The notes below the pieces were generated by a model. That model did not search any database and was not told where the DNA came from. It saw only the letters and a list, made by a program, of their open reading frames with translations. From positions 1 through 8,706 of the forward strand of contig JAGBXG010000285.1 in assembly GCA_017629415.1 (NCBI GenBank): a stretch of DNA of 8,706 nt, written 5' to 3'. Below, piece after piece: positions 1 to 5,992 of this stretch. Within the stretch, counting starts at the first letter, position 1. Every line of letters starts with the position of its first letter. Source of the DNA: Pseudomonadota bacterium (GTDB lineage Bacteria; Myxococcota; Bradymonadia; UBA4248). The position numbers and the translations under genes are program-made.

Positions 1-60
1 CATTTTGCTTGGAGAACTCTTAACGTTTGTGAATTCTGAGGTTAAAAATATTGGATTTCA

Positions 61-89
61 TTGAGCATGTGATTAAGTTTTGAGATTAT
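61..89 (+). promoter_or_regulatory. Candidate sigma70-type promoter of the calpain-like gene
   Basis: TTGAGC (61-66) and GATTAT (84-89) lie 17 bp apart, and each matches four of six bases of the sigma70 -35 and -10 consensus. A start of transcription a few bases past 89 would leave a leader of roughly 35-40 nt before the ATG at 133. This is a pattern match only; AT-rich leaders produce such matches by chance. Confidence 0.3.
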
Positions 90-132
90 CGCCGTTTTTG
101 TGCGGTTTTAGACTGGATTGGGAGAAAATAGT

Positions 133-2790
133 ATGTCGAAAGAAAAGATTGCAGCAAAAGGTGCGCATATAGATTCAGATGCTCAGGCTTCAGACAAATT
201 TAAGTCTCGGGCTAACTTAAGATTTCAGTCTAAGGCACGCTGGACAAATTCCTCACAATGGAAAGTGTCGTCTATGTGGAAAGTGTCGTCTGGCGGCGAC
301 AGCATGGCATCAATGAACGATGAAATGGCAATGGGCAGTGGGGTAGAACTCGGCGATCCGACATCACAGATGCCGAAAAGCGAAAATATTAAGGGTGTTA
401 CTTATCAATATACCACATATATGCCGTCTGTGTCTGATGGCAAACGCATTGACAGTCAAGGGAATATTGTCAAAACCGTCGCAGAAGTGGCACCTATCAT
501 GGATTTGGCAAATGCCCCTTGGGTCACTTTACTTTTGTCCTATCTTTCCAAACATAATCAGGACATTTCTCCCCAAGTTATTCATCAGCAGATAACGGCA
601 AAAATAGAACAGCTGGGGGGATTGCAGTGCAATAAAGACCAGTTGAATCAAGCGATTGTTGGGGAACTGGGCCTCAATACCAGTGGAAAATCTCATGTCG
701 TCAATTATATTCATCAAGTGATGACAGATAAACAAATCTATCGACAGCTTTTAGACTATTTGTATGCGCATAATGAAAGAAATGGGATAACTCAGGAGAT
801 GCTCAGTCATAGCCTGGACAATAACGCTTTTCATACAGACAATACGCTGAATGATGCCAAATTGCTTGCTGTGATTAAAAGTTTGAACCTGAATACAGGC
901 GGTCGTCCAAATATTTTGGAATATATTCGGAATAATCCGACGACATTTGTACCGAAACAAGAGGTGAATGAACGGGAATTAAAACTGTTCCAAACGATTA
1001 TTCGTTATCTTCAAAAAAGGAATCCCGAGATAACAAAGGATCAGCTCGAGTATTCATTGCATCTGAGTGCATTTGACAAAAACGGCAGTTTTACGAAAGA
1101 CAAACTGAATGAGACGATTGCCGCCATGCATTTGAAAACTGGCAAAGTGCAAGACGTTGTCAGTTACGTCAATAAGTTTATGTGCGATGAGCCATCTCGT
1201 GCGAGGGTTGAACAGCCGGAAGCGGACAATAAGATTCGCCTTGATCGCTATAAAACGACCGGTAAAGTCGAAAAGAATCCAGCTGTGAAGCCGACATTAT
1301 CCGAATTGGCTCAGCAAGATCCATCAGGTAAGCTTGTCACCAGGGTGGAAGGCGATCTTCAGAACCCCAATATTCTGCATAAAATCATTCCGAATAACCT
1401 GTTTATCGATAAAAAACCACATTTGGAAGATGTTCATCAAGGCAATATCGGCGATTGTTATTTCCTTGCAGCGCTTTTGCAGGTCATCAAACGCGATCCG
1501 CAGACGATTATCAATATGATGAAGGTCAATGGTTCAACAGTTACGACGACATTTTACCATCGAAAAACAGTTAAACGCGGTTTTTTGGGGATTGGAAAAA
1601 AACGCGAATGGGTAGCTCAAGATATCACGGTGAATTTTGGTGCTTTGGCGGTCAATAAATCCGCAGAAAGCGATTCTTACATGCCTTATGGTTCTTTATT
1701 CCGCATCGCCTATGAGCCCAAAACATCGGTATGGTCAGCCAATATCAATAACATCAATACCATGAGCATCCGTCGTGAAAACATGTATGAAGCAGCCATG
1801 TGGCTCAAGTGCATCGAACAAGCTTATATGCTTTTTGCACGTGATTACGGCAAGTATGGCAAGGGGAAAGCCGATGCTTCTAAAAACTTGATGGATGGCA
1901 TTTCAGGCGGCCATCCTGATGAGTGCATGCACATGTTTTTCGGAAACCAAATTGAGTCCCATAAAACTTATAATACCGTTAACGATGGTAACCGACTGGA
2001 CGAAAGTTCCATGTATTCCCTGATGAATGCAAAACCTTTGGAAGATGATAAACTCGTTCATGCCAATCGAGGCATTTTGAAGTTATTATATCAATACGCA
2101 AGTCAAACTTCAGATAATAGATCGTATACTTTTTTAATGACGGGTGTTTCAAGCTCAGATTCCGCGAAGATGTTTACGCGTTATTCGTCTTTAGCTTGCA
2201 AGCAGCTTGACGCAGATCTCAAGCAGAATCCACAATCGGCAGATTTGAGAAAAGCTTCTGAAATTCTCCGTAAGATTTCAGATTTAGCTTATCAGTATTT
2301 AAATTTCTCCAAAAATGAGAACTTTGGAGGGAATCGTGAAGGTGAGACAAGCAAACAGCTGACGAACTGCCGTATTAAGATTGATAAACTGTCCCGAGAA
2401 CTTAAAGCCATTCCTGCCTATCAAGCGCTAAGCTCAAAACATTATAAAACTTTAGAAGAATCTATCGGTATTATTGTCGCAAATGTACGTTCTTCAGAAT
2501 ACGAACGAAAAGATGTCAAAAATCTATTCATATTCAGTAAACATGCTTATAGCATCAATGCAGTAACCCTGTTCGACACCCAAGGCAACCGCATTGAAAA
2601 TCCTGAACAGTTAAAAACCATCGATTTGGATGCTTCTAAAGTGACATTGGGCAATCCCCATGGAACCAATAAAGCCACCCTTAACGAAGTAGAACAGGCA
2701 CGAGGCCGCGGTGATTTTGATATTTCATTGCGTTCATACCTGAATCACGCAGGAAGCTTGTACGCCGCAAACTTCAAACTTTCCGAATAA
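133..2790 (+). CDS. Calpain-family (C2) cysteine protease with three N-terminal helical repeats
   Basis: This is a predicted intracellular cysteine endopeptidase of 885 residues. The ATG at 133 is chosen over the TTG at 118 because GGGAG (120-124) is well spaced before it. Seen: a Ser/Met-rich N-terminus with a WKVSS repeat (residues 43-53), three degenerate ~67-residue repeats (130-197, 202-269, 285-350), then the protease core. Calpain hallmarks are QGNIGDCYFLAAL with oxyanion Gln436 and nucleophile Cys442, the segment around 556-606 (MWLKCIEQAY, then SGGHPDE and FFG) that resembles the W/EKAYAK/GG stretch of calpains, KHAYSINAV with His804, and GNPHG with Asn841. The end (GDFDISLRSYLNHAG) resembles the close of calpain subdomain IIb. 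No C2-like or EF-hand domain, signal peptide or membrane segment is seen. A ~120-residue insert precedes His804. Substrate unknown; activity is inferred from the intact triad. Confidence 0.85.
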   Translation: MSKEKIAAKGAHIDSDAQASDKFKSRANLRFQSKARWTNSSQWKVSSMWKVSSGGDSMASMNDEMAMGSGVELGDPTSQMPKSENIKGVTYQYTTYMPSVSDGKRIDSQGNIVKTVAEVAPIMDLANAPWVTLLLSYLSKHNQDISPQVIHQQITAKIEQLGGLQCNKDQLNQAIVGELGLNTSGKSHVVNYIHQVMTDKQIYRQLLDYLYAHNERNGITQEMLSHSLDNNAFHTDNTLNDAKLLAVIKSLNLNTGGRPNILEYIRNNPTTFVPKQEVNERELKLFQTIIRYLQKRNPEITKDQLEYSLHLSAFDKNGSFTKDKLNETIAAMHLKTGKVQDVVSYVNKFMCDEPSRARVEQPEADNKIRLDRYKTTGKVEKNPAVKPTLSELAQQDPSGKLVTRVEGDLQNPNILHKIIPNNLFIDKKPHLEDVHQGNIGDCYFLAALLQVIKRDPQTIINMMKVNGSTVTTTFYHRKTVKRGFLGIGKKREWVAQDITVNFGALAVNKSAESDSYMPYGSLFRIAYEPKTSVWSANINNINTMSIRRENMYEAAMWLKCIEQAYMLFARDYGKYGKGKADASKNLMDGISGGHPDECMHMFFGNQIESHKTYNTVNDGNRLDESSMYSLMNAKPLEDDKLVHANRGILKLLYQYASQTSDNRSYTFLMTGVSSSDSAKMFTRYSSLACKQLDADLKQNPQSADLRKASEILRKISDLAYQYLNFSKNENFGGNREGETSKQLTNCRIKIDKLSRELKAIPAYQALSSKHYKTLEESIGIIVANVRSSEYERKDVKNLFIFSKHAYSINAVTLFDTQGNRIENPEQLKTIDLDASKVTLGNPHGTNKATLNEVEQARGRGDFDISLRSYLNHAGSLYAANFKLSE
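259..291 (+). repeat. 18-bp tandem repeat coding for W-K-V-S-S
   Basis: The 15-base string TGGAAAGTGTCGTCT occurs at 259-273 and again at 277-291, in frame, with an 18-bp period. The preceding RWTNSS looks like a third, diverged hexapeptide unit. It sits in the low-complexity N-terminus of the calpain-like protein. Confidence 0.85.
520..1182 (+). repeat. Three degenerate ~67-residue protein repeats in the calpain-like gene
   Basis: Units lie at about 520-723, 736-939 and 985-1182. Each begins with a hydrophobic helix ending Y-L-x-(K/A)-(H/R)-N (SYLSKHN, DYLYAHN, RYLQKRN). Each continues with a polar helix and a segment with D-x-L-N or N-D-A-K-L, and ends L-(N/K)-T-x-G or L-N-T-G-G followed by V-V/I-L-x-Y-(I/V). 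The copies diverge at DNA level, so the duplication is old. The likely role is substrate or partner binding; that is inference, and I do not recognise a named domain. Confidence 0.75.
2158..2523 (+). other. Insert inside the calpain-like catalytic core
   Basis: In classical calpains a beta-strand (GSLLGCSI-like) is followed within a couple of dozen residues by the G-H-A-Y catalytic His segment. Here the corresponding TFLMTGVSSS (residues 666-675) is separated from KHAYS by about 125 residues. These are rich in Lys, Leu, Ala and Gln and look helical or coiled-coil, for example LSRELKAIPAYQAL. The limits are approximate. Confidence 0.6.
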
Positions 2791-3134
2791 CAAAGCATTT
2801 TCATATCCTTTGGAACTCGCAATCATGGTGCGTTTTCATAAGTTAAATCCTTCGTATTTTCTGCTGTTTTTTGCCGCAGAATGGATGTAATTTTGAGGAA
2901 GGCAGGCATGAAAGGAGGGAGCGTGCCAGCGCACGTGACCGACTGGAATGACGCCGCTGACGAAGAAAACACGCCATTTTTGTCGAGTTTCTTTGGAATG
3001 CTGCAATCATAGCGCTTTTGTGGATTGGACGGGTACTGGTTGCTGAGATTTGAGGTCAAATAGCCTTTTATGCTAAAAATGAAGATGGGTGGCACGATAT
3101 GTGTGCTGTTTTATTTTTATGAATTGAGTTTATC
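2791..3134. other. Intergenic region, no supported gene
   Basis: This 344-bp gap between the calpain-like gene and the kinase gene shows no convincing coding sequence on either strand. It contains a small inverted repeat (CGTGC 2922-2926, GCACG 2931-2935), a 31-bp segment shared in inverted orientation with 5594-5624, and a very weak promoter-like pair before the kinase (TTGAGG 3050-3055, TAAAAA 3074-3079, 18-bp spacer). No clear intrinsic terminator follows the calpain-like stop codon. Confidence 0.55.
2867..2897 (-). repeat. Copy A of a dispersed intergenic repeat, inverted relative to 5594-5624
   Basis: The reverse complement of this 31-base stretch matches 5594-5624 at 26 of 31 positions, with core CATTCTGCG(G/A)CAAAAAA. 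Both copies lie outside genes. This suggests fragments of a dispersed intergenic element rather than coding homology. Confidence 0.5.
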
Positions 3135-3251
3135 ATGAAGTCTCAAATGAAGTGCTATTCTAGTTCAGAAGGAATATCTCAAGTCGTTGACAATATGAGC
3201 GAACATTTGACTTGTTTGCTCCATGGTTATGAGTTTGAACGTAAGCTAGGA

Positions 3252-3254
3252 TAA
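3252..3254 (+). other. In-frame TAA stop within the kinase P-loop
   Basis: The codon lies exactly between the first and second glycines of the G-x-G-x-x-G-x-V loop. TAA is also the normal terminator of the calpain-like and csn2-like genes here, so stop reassignment is unlikely. Confidence 0.9.
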
Positions 3255-3269
3255 GGCTCGCAAGGTCAA

Positions 3270-4883
3270 GTGTGGTTGGCCAAACGTAAAAGTGACGGCG
3301 GACGTGTGGCTATTAAGTGTCTTAACATTGCTTCTGTAAAAACTTGGAAAAAATATGAGTTGTTCAAGCGTGAAGCCAGTATTCTCCAAAGTTTATGTAT
3401 AGAAGGTGTTGTACCTTTTTATGAGTATATCGAAGATTTAGAAAACCATCCGCCTTTGGTATGTATTGTTCAGAAGTTTATTGAAGGGCAAACTTTAGCT
3501 GATATGCTCAAGGCCAAGCATCGATTTTTGGACGAATCAATTTATGATATCATTGCTCAGGTATTGCGGATTTTACAAAGTCTTCATGAACATCAGCCTC
3601 CTGTTATTCATCGCGATATCAAACCCTCAAATTTGATGCTGACTCCGGTAGATAATGGCAAATACAAAGTGACTTTGCTTGATTTTGGGGCGGTAGCCAA
3701 TCCTCAAATTCAAACAGGAGGTTCGACTGTCGCAGGAACTTTTGGTTATATGCCTCCAGAACAGCTCATGGGTCAGGCACAACCTGGCAGTGATATTTAT
3801 GCGCTTGCAGCAGTCGCTGTTGAACTGTTGTCTGGAACATCGCCGGCAGATATTGAAGTTTGCGACTTCAGACTCGTCATTGAACCCTATTTGACCCATG
3901 TTTCCCCAGAAGTCGTTCAAACATTAAACTTGATGCTTGAACCGTCCGTTCACCATCGTCATTGTGATCATACGGCATTGATAGCGCAATTTGATGCTTT
4001 GGCAAACAAAAGGCAGCCGTCTTTTCTCAATTTCTTACGTCAGACCATTCCTAAACTCAATGATGTTAACCATATCTGTCAGCCTGGAAATTATGAGATT
4101 TGGCAAAATTTAGATCAAACTCGTATTCCTCCTTTAGAAAAATGCCCTTGTCATTTAAACATAAAGAAAACAAACAAAGCTTTTAAAAATATCACCCATC
4201 AATACAATGTAATATTAACATTTTTTATTCCATTCGTTGTTTTTATCATTGTTATGTTCATGGTTTCAAAACTCATGCCTTTGGATGTGTATCTGGAAGA
4301 ACCAGATGGAGTGGTTGCAATGGCTGTACAGCATGCAATTACTGTCCTGCATTTGTTCGGTTTTGCTGTGGCTGTGACTATCGCCTCCTTTGTGTCAAAA
4401 AAACTGAGTTTATACAAAAAGATAGAATTTTCGTCAGATTTGCCTTTAAAACGAATATCGCTTTCGGATTGGAATGATTTGAAGTGTTTATTAGCATCTG
4501 GTCAAAAAGTCGTAGGAAAAATTGTTTCAATTCGTTATGTGCGTATGGAAAGTATATATATAAATGCTAATGGTGATTCTAAAAAAGATGGGGAAGACGC
4601 CTTGTTTTTTGTTTATGGTATACCTCAATTTGTGGTAAAATATAAGTTTCAATATGGTGATAAAAAGGACTATGAATATTATGGTGAGTTGATAACGCAT
4701 ACCCTCCCGGAAGACCATTATAAAGTTGGAGACCCCATTACTTTAGTTGTGAATTTGGATAATCCAAATTCATATATTTCTGCGATGCCTTACCCTTATC
4801 CTTATGGAGATGTCATGAAAAAATATGAAATATTAGATGAACATTTACAGATTTTTAATCTCAATAATACCGAGACGTCATGA
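3270..4883 (+). CDS. Residual kinase open frame from an internal GTG (537 residues)
   Basis: This is the part of the kinase gene translatable after the nonsense codon. GTG 3270 lies 15 nt past the TAA and has AAGG (3262-3265) four bases upstream, so reinitiation is conceivable. The product would start at the loop's last Val and lack all its glycines. It would keep the beta3 Lys (Lys16), the HRD and DFG motifs (Asp116, Asp138), two membrane helices (~313-335, ~352-376) and the C-terminal DUF3592-like region. Without the glycine loop ATP binding would be badly impaired, so this would be a pseudokinase or nothing. The frame is otherwise undamaged over 537 codons, which points to recent inactivation. 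It is the same gene as the pseudogene entry and is listed because an automatic annotation would call it. Confidence 0.6.
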   Translation: MWLAKRKSDGGRVAIKCLNIASVKTWKKYELFKREASILQSLCIEGVVPFYEYIEDLENHPPLVCIVQKFIEGQTLADMLKAKHRFLDESIYDIIAQVLRILQSLHEHQPPVIHRDIKPSNLMLTPVDNGKYKVTLLDFGAVANPQIQTGGSTVAGTFGYMPPEQLMGQAQPGSDIYALAAVAVELLSGTSPADIEVCDFRLVIEPYLTHVSPEVVQTLNLMLEPSVHHRHCDHTALIAQFDALANKRQPSFLNFLRQTIPKLNDVNHICQPGNYEIWQNLDQTRIPPLEKCPCHLNIKKTNKAFKNITHQYNVILTFFIPFVVFIIVMFMVSKLMPLDVYLEEPDGVVAMAVQHAITVLHLFGFAVAVTIASFVSKKLSLYKKIEFSSDLPLKRISLSDWNDLKCLLASGQKVVGKIVSIRYVRMESIYINANGDSKKDGEDALFFVYGIPQFVVKYKFQYGDKKDYEYYGELITHTLPEDHYKVGDPITLVVNLDNPNSYISAMPYPYPYGDVMKKYEILDEHLQIFNLNNTETS

Positions 4884-4895
4884 TTTTAAATCCGC

Positions 4896-4914
4896 AATAT
4901 GTAAATATGTAAAT
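4896..4914 (+). repeat. 8-bp tandem duplication in the 5' end of the csn2-like gene
   Basis: AATATGTA occurs at 4896-4903 and 4904-4911, followed by AAT. The second copy supplies the TAA at 4910-4912. Removing one copy would read on as PQYVNDVFGFRLFGGG, shifting frame until the G run. Confidence 0.8.
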
Positions 4915-4938
4915 GATGTATTTGGCTTCAGACTCTTT

Positions 4939-4947
4939 GGGGGGGGG
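4939..4947 (+). repeat. G9 homopolymer within the csn2-like frame
   Basis: Nine consecutive G residues lie within the reading frame. One G lost or gained would shift the frame. Together with the 8-bp duplication upstream, the net change from a plausible ancestor is 9 bp, that is, frame-neutral. Such runs are slippage-prone and also prone to sequencing error. Confidence 0.85.
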
Positions 4948-5116
4948 CTTTTCGTTTAACAAAATGGCATGTGCATCCGAGATGGCTACTATTCTTGACG
5001 CGATCCAAGGAATTCTTGGGTTTGGCTATGGCGAAGGGCATTCTGAGGCGTATCTAGCTAAAAATGTTGACCTGATACTCACTCCCTTTGGATTGGATTT
5101 TAGTCAATGAAAAATT

Positions 5117-5566
5117 ATGACAAAAATCTATTCAGATTTAGAAAAATTATCTGTTGAACCAGAGTGGTTTGAACGGACGACAGAATTTCGCATGCAAACT
5201 CAAGCCTATTTACAAGATTTGCTGTTACAATATTCAGTCGCATTGACTTGGGATGATATGATCTCGACAACGGCATTGACAAAGGCTGCAAATGTTCAGG
5301 TGGATACCGAAGAAATGAGTTGTCTTGACAAAATCTTGGCTTACTTGCGTCTGTTTTCGGAGCTGCGCCTGGCAAAGGTCTTTGTCTTTGTCAATTTAAA
5401 GTCTTTTTTAACGCATGAAGAACTGCTATTGCTTTACCGTGAAGCCAGACTTTATAAATACGCATTGCTTTGTTTGGAAAGTCATCATCATGAGAAAATT
5501 GAATCTTATGAAAAGATATTATTGTTAGATGAGGATTTGTGTGAAATCATCAATGAACTGAATTAA
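5117..5566 (+). CDS. C-terminal Csn2-like fragment (149 residues)
   Basis: This is the part of the csn2-like gene downstream of the TGA at 5108, restartable at ATG 5117 only six bases after that stop. No good ribosome-binding site precedes it, so any translation would depend on reinitiation. It keeps a helical middle (SVEPEWFERT through AANVQVDTEE) and the Csn2 C-terminal motif block: FVFVNLKSFL near residues 90-99, then LYREARLYKYALLCLES, then ILLLDEDLCEI near the end. It lacks the ~75-residue N-terminal part of the head domain. An automatic annotation would probably report it as an independent hypothetical protein; I treat it as part of the broken gene. Confidence 0.55.
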   Translation: MTKIYSDLEKLSVEPEWFERTTEFRMQTQAYLQDLLLQYSVALTWDDMISTTALTKAANVQVDTEEMSCLDKILAYLRLFSELRLAKVFVFVNLKSFLTHEELLLLYREARLYKYALLCLESHHHEKIESYEKILLLDEDLCEIINELN

Positions 5567-5593
5567 AACTCAAGCAAAAGTAAGGCGTTTTTG

Positions 5594-5624
5594 CTCGAAA
5601 TCACCTACATTCTGCGACAAAAAA
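5594..5624 (+). repeat. Copy B of a dispersed intergenic repeat
   Basis: It matches the reverse complement of 2867-2897 at 26 of 31 bases and leads directly into the larger direct repeat at 5629. It may mark the left edge of an intergenic element. Confidence 0.5.
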
Positions 5625-5628
5625 AGTC

Positions 5629-5676
5629 GCATTCACGTAGTGTTAAGTTCACCCAAGGCGGAATGGAATACTGGGA
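5629..5676 (+). repeat. Direct repeat, copy 1
   Basis: Starts GCATTCACG and contains the 32-base core 5639-5670, which begins AGTGTTAAGTTCACCC and recurs exactly at 5714-5745. The copies are about 48 bp long, offset by roughly 74 bp, and differ by small changes at both ends of the core. Confidence 0.9.
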
Positions 5677-5682
5677 CCCATT

Positions 5683-5694
5683 CCCCCCCCCCCC
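5683..5694 (+). repeat. C12 homopolymer between the direct repeats
   Basis: Twelve consecutive C residues lie in the spacer between the two direct-repeat copies. The run is slippage-prone, and its exact length should be treated as uncertain. Confidence 0.85.
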
Positions 5695-5702
5695 GAACGT
5701 AA

Positions 5703-5750
5703 GCATTCACGAAAGTGTTAAGTTCACCCAAGGCGGAATGGAATATGGGA
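5703..5750 (+). repeat. Direct repeat, copy 2
   Basis: Second copy of the 5629-5676 repeat; the exact core is 5714-5745. It differs by one extra base near its start (GAAAGTG against GTAGTG) and a missing C near its end. Confidence 0.9.
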
Positions 5751-5803
5751 TCACGGCGTACGCAAAGTCACAAAAGACTTACGAAGTGGTATGTCGCGGG
5801 GAC

Positions 5804-5833
5804 GAAAAATGGGGGAGCGGGTCCCCATTTTTC
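5804..5833. terminator. Bidirectional terminator-like hairpin
   Basis: GAAAAATGGGG (5804-5814) and CCCCATTTTTC (5823-5833) are perfect reverse complements around an 8-base loop. The GC stem is flanked by an A run on the left and a T run on the right, so an intrinsic-terminator shape forms on either strand. It could end transcription of the kinase-csn2 unit. The T run is part of the stem and short, so strength is uncertain. Confidence 0.45.
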
Positions 5834-5894
5834 CCAAAAACGCGTGTTATCAGTACCCGGCTCACTTACAAAAACGTCAAATCCATTGCAGGTT

Positions 5895-5915
5895 CCAAGG
5901 GGCTCAGCCCCTTGG
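5895..5915. repeat. Perfect 10-bp palindrome with one-base centre
   Basis: CCAAGGGGCT and AGCCCCTTGG are exact reverse complements separated by one C. It forms a GC-rich hairpin immediately left of another (5921-5939), a REP-like arrangement in intergenic DNA. Confidence 0.85.
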
Positions 5916-5920
5916 CGGGG

Positions 5921-5939
5921 TGTGGGGCAGCGCCCCACA
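5921..5939. repeat. Perfect 8-bp inverted repeat with 3-base loop
   Basis: TGTGGGGC and GCCCCACA surround AGC. It is the second of two adjacent GC-rich hairpins separated by five bases, and is followed by A5 rather than a T run, so it is not a + strand intrinsic terminator. Confidence 0.85.
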
Positions 5940-5992
5940 AAAACCGCAAAAACCCCAGCAAAAAAGCCATGCAAAAAACTCGTCAAAAAAAA
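5939..5992. other. Series of five A-tracts
   Basis: A5 at 5939-5943, A5 at 5948-5952, A6 at 5960-5965, A6 at 5973-5978 and A8 at 5985-5992 have centres 9-13 bp apart, close to but not locked on the helical repeat. Mild intrinsic curvature is possible upstream of the Clp gene. Confidence 0.4.

Larger units (their letters stand above)
3135..4883 (+). pseudogene. Membrane Ser/Thr protein kinase gene with a nonsense codon in the glycine-rich loop
   Basis: Read from ATG 3135, the frame is continuous to the TGA at 4881 except for one TAA at codon 40 (3252-3254). It interrupts the nucleotide-binding loop: YEFERKLG, stop, GSQGQVWLA, where kinases have G-x-G-x-x-G-x-V. GAA, CAA or AAA would become TAA by one base change. 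Everything else is intact: Lys61 in VAIK, HRDIKPSN with Asp161 and Asn166, DFG with Asp183, and an APE-like MPPE near 206-209. Counting the stop as residue 40, the layout is kinase domain ~30-300, membrane helices ~358-380 and ~397-420, and a DUF3592-like cytoplasmic domain ~450-575. Start choice is tentative; ATG at 3147 and 3195 are in frame and ribosome-site support is weak. Family role: transfer of ATP phosphate to Ser/Thr of target proteins at the inner membrane. Alternatives are sequencing error or rare readthrough. Confidence 0.8.
4880..5566 (+). pseudogene. csn2: Csn2-like gene (type II-A CRISPR accessory family), interrupted by two in-frame stops
   Basis: From ATG 4880, which overlaps the kinase TGA as ATGA, a single frame of 229 codons runs to TAA 5564-5566, close to the usual Csn2 length of about 220-230. 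It is broken by TAA 4910-4912 and TGA 5108-5110. Resemblance by memory of the family: NVDLILTPFGLDFSQ, stop, KIMTKIYSDLEKL matches the Csn2 segment of the type INPFSLDLN-x-KKILNKLY. The C-terminus has FVNLKSFLT, EELLLLYREA, ALLCLESH and ILLLDEDLCEI, matching FVNLKSYL, EELxxLY, LLLIE and IIDKDLCEI. Csn2 is a ring-forming double-stranded DNA-end binding protein used in spacer acquisition with Cas1, Cas2 and Cas9; none of these is seen here. Damage includes a tandem 8-bp duplication just before the first stop and a G9 run. Family assignment is fairly sure; function is probably lost. Confidence 0.7.

Noticed and set aside
2..64. Possible C-terminal end of an upstream gene on the plus strand
   Set aside because: About 20 open codons to a TGA at 62-64 are too few to distinguish from chance, and no motif is seen.
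529..960. Minus-strand frames opposite the calpain-like repeats
   Set aside because: The plus frame shows three aligned repeats; the minus frames have no motif or ribosome-binding site.
2823..3095. 90-codon minus-strand frame, and a 43-codon plus-strand frame at 2881-3012
   Set aside because: No ribosome site for the former, no recognisable motif in either, and part of each is the dispersed 31-bp repeat.
3252..5110. Reassigned stop codons in this organism
   Set aside because: Both TAA and TGA occur internally, while TAA normally ends the calpain-like and csn2-like genes and TGA ends the kinase gene; simple decay explains this better.
5573..5595. Terminator right after the csn2-like gene (AGCAAAA / TTTTGCT)
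   Set aside because: The stem is only 7 bp and AT-rich with a 9-base loop, too weak to call.
5629..5750. CRISPR array downstream of the csn2-like gene
   Set aside because: Only two imperfect copies exist at about 74-bp offset, the spacer carries a C12 run, and the repeat does not resemble type II-A repeats (no GTTTTAGAGC-like start).
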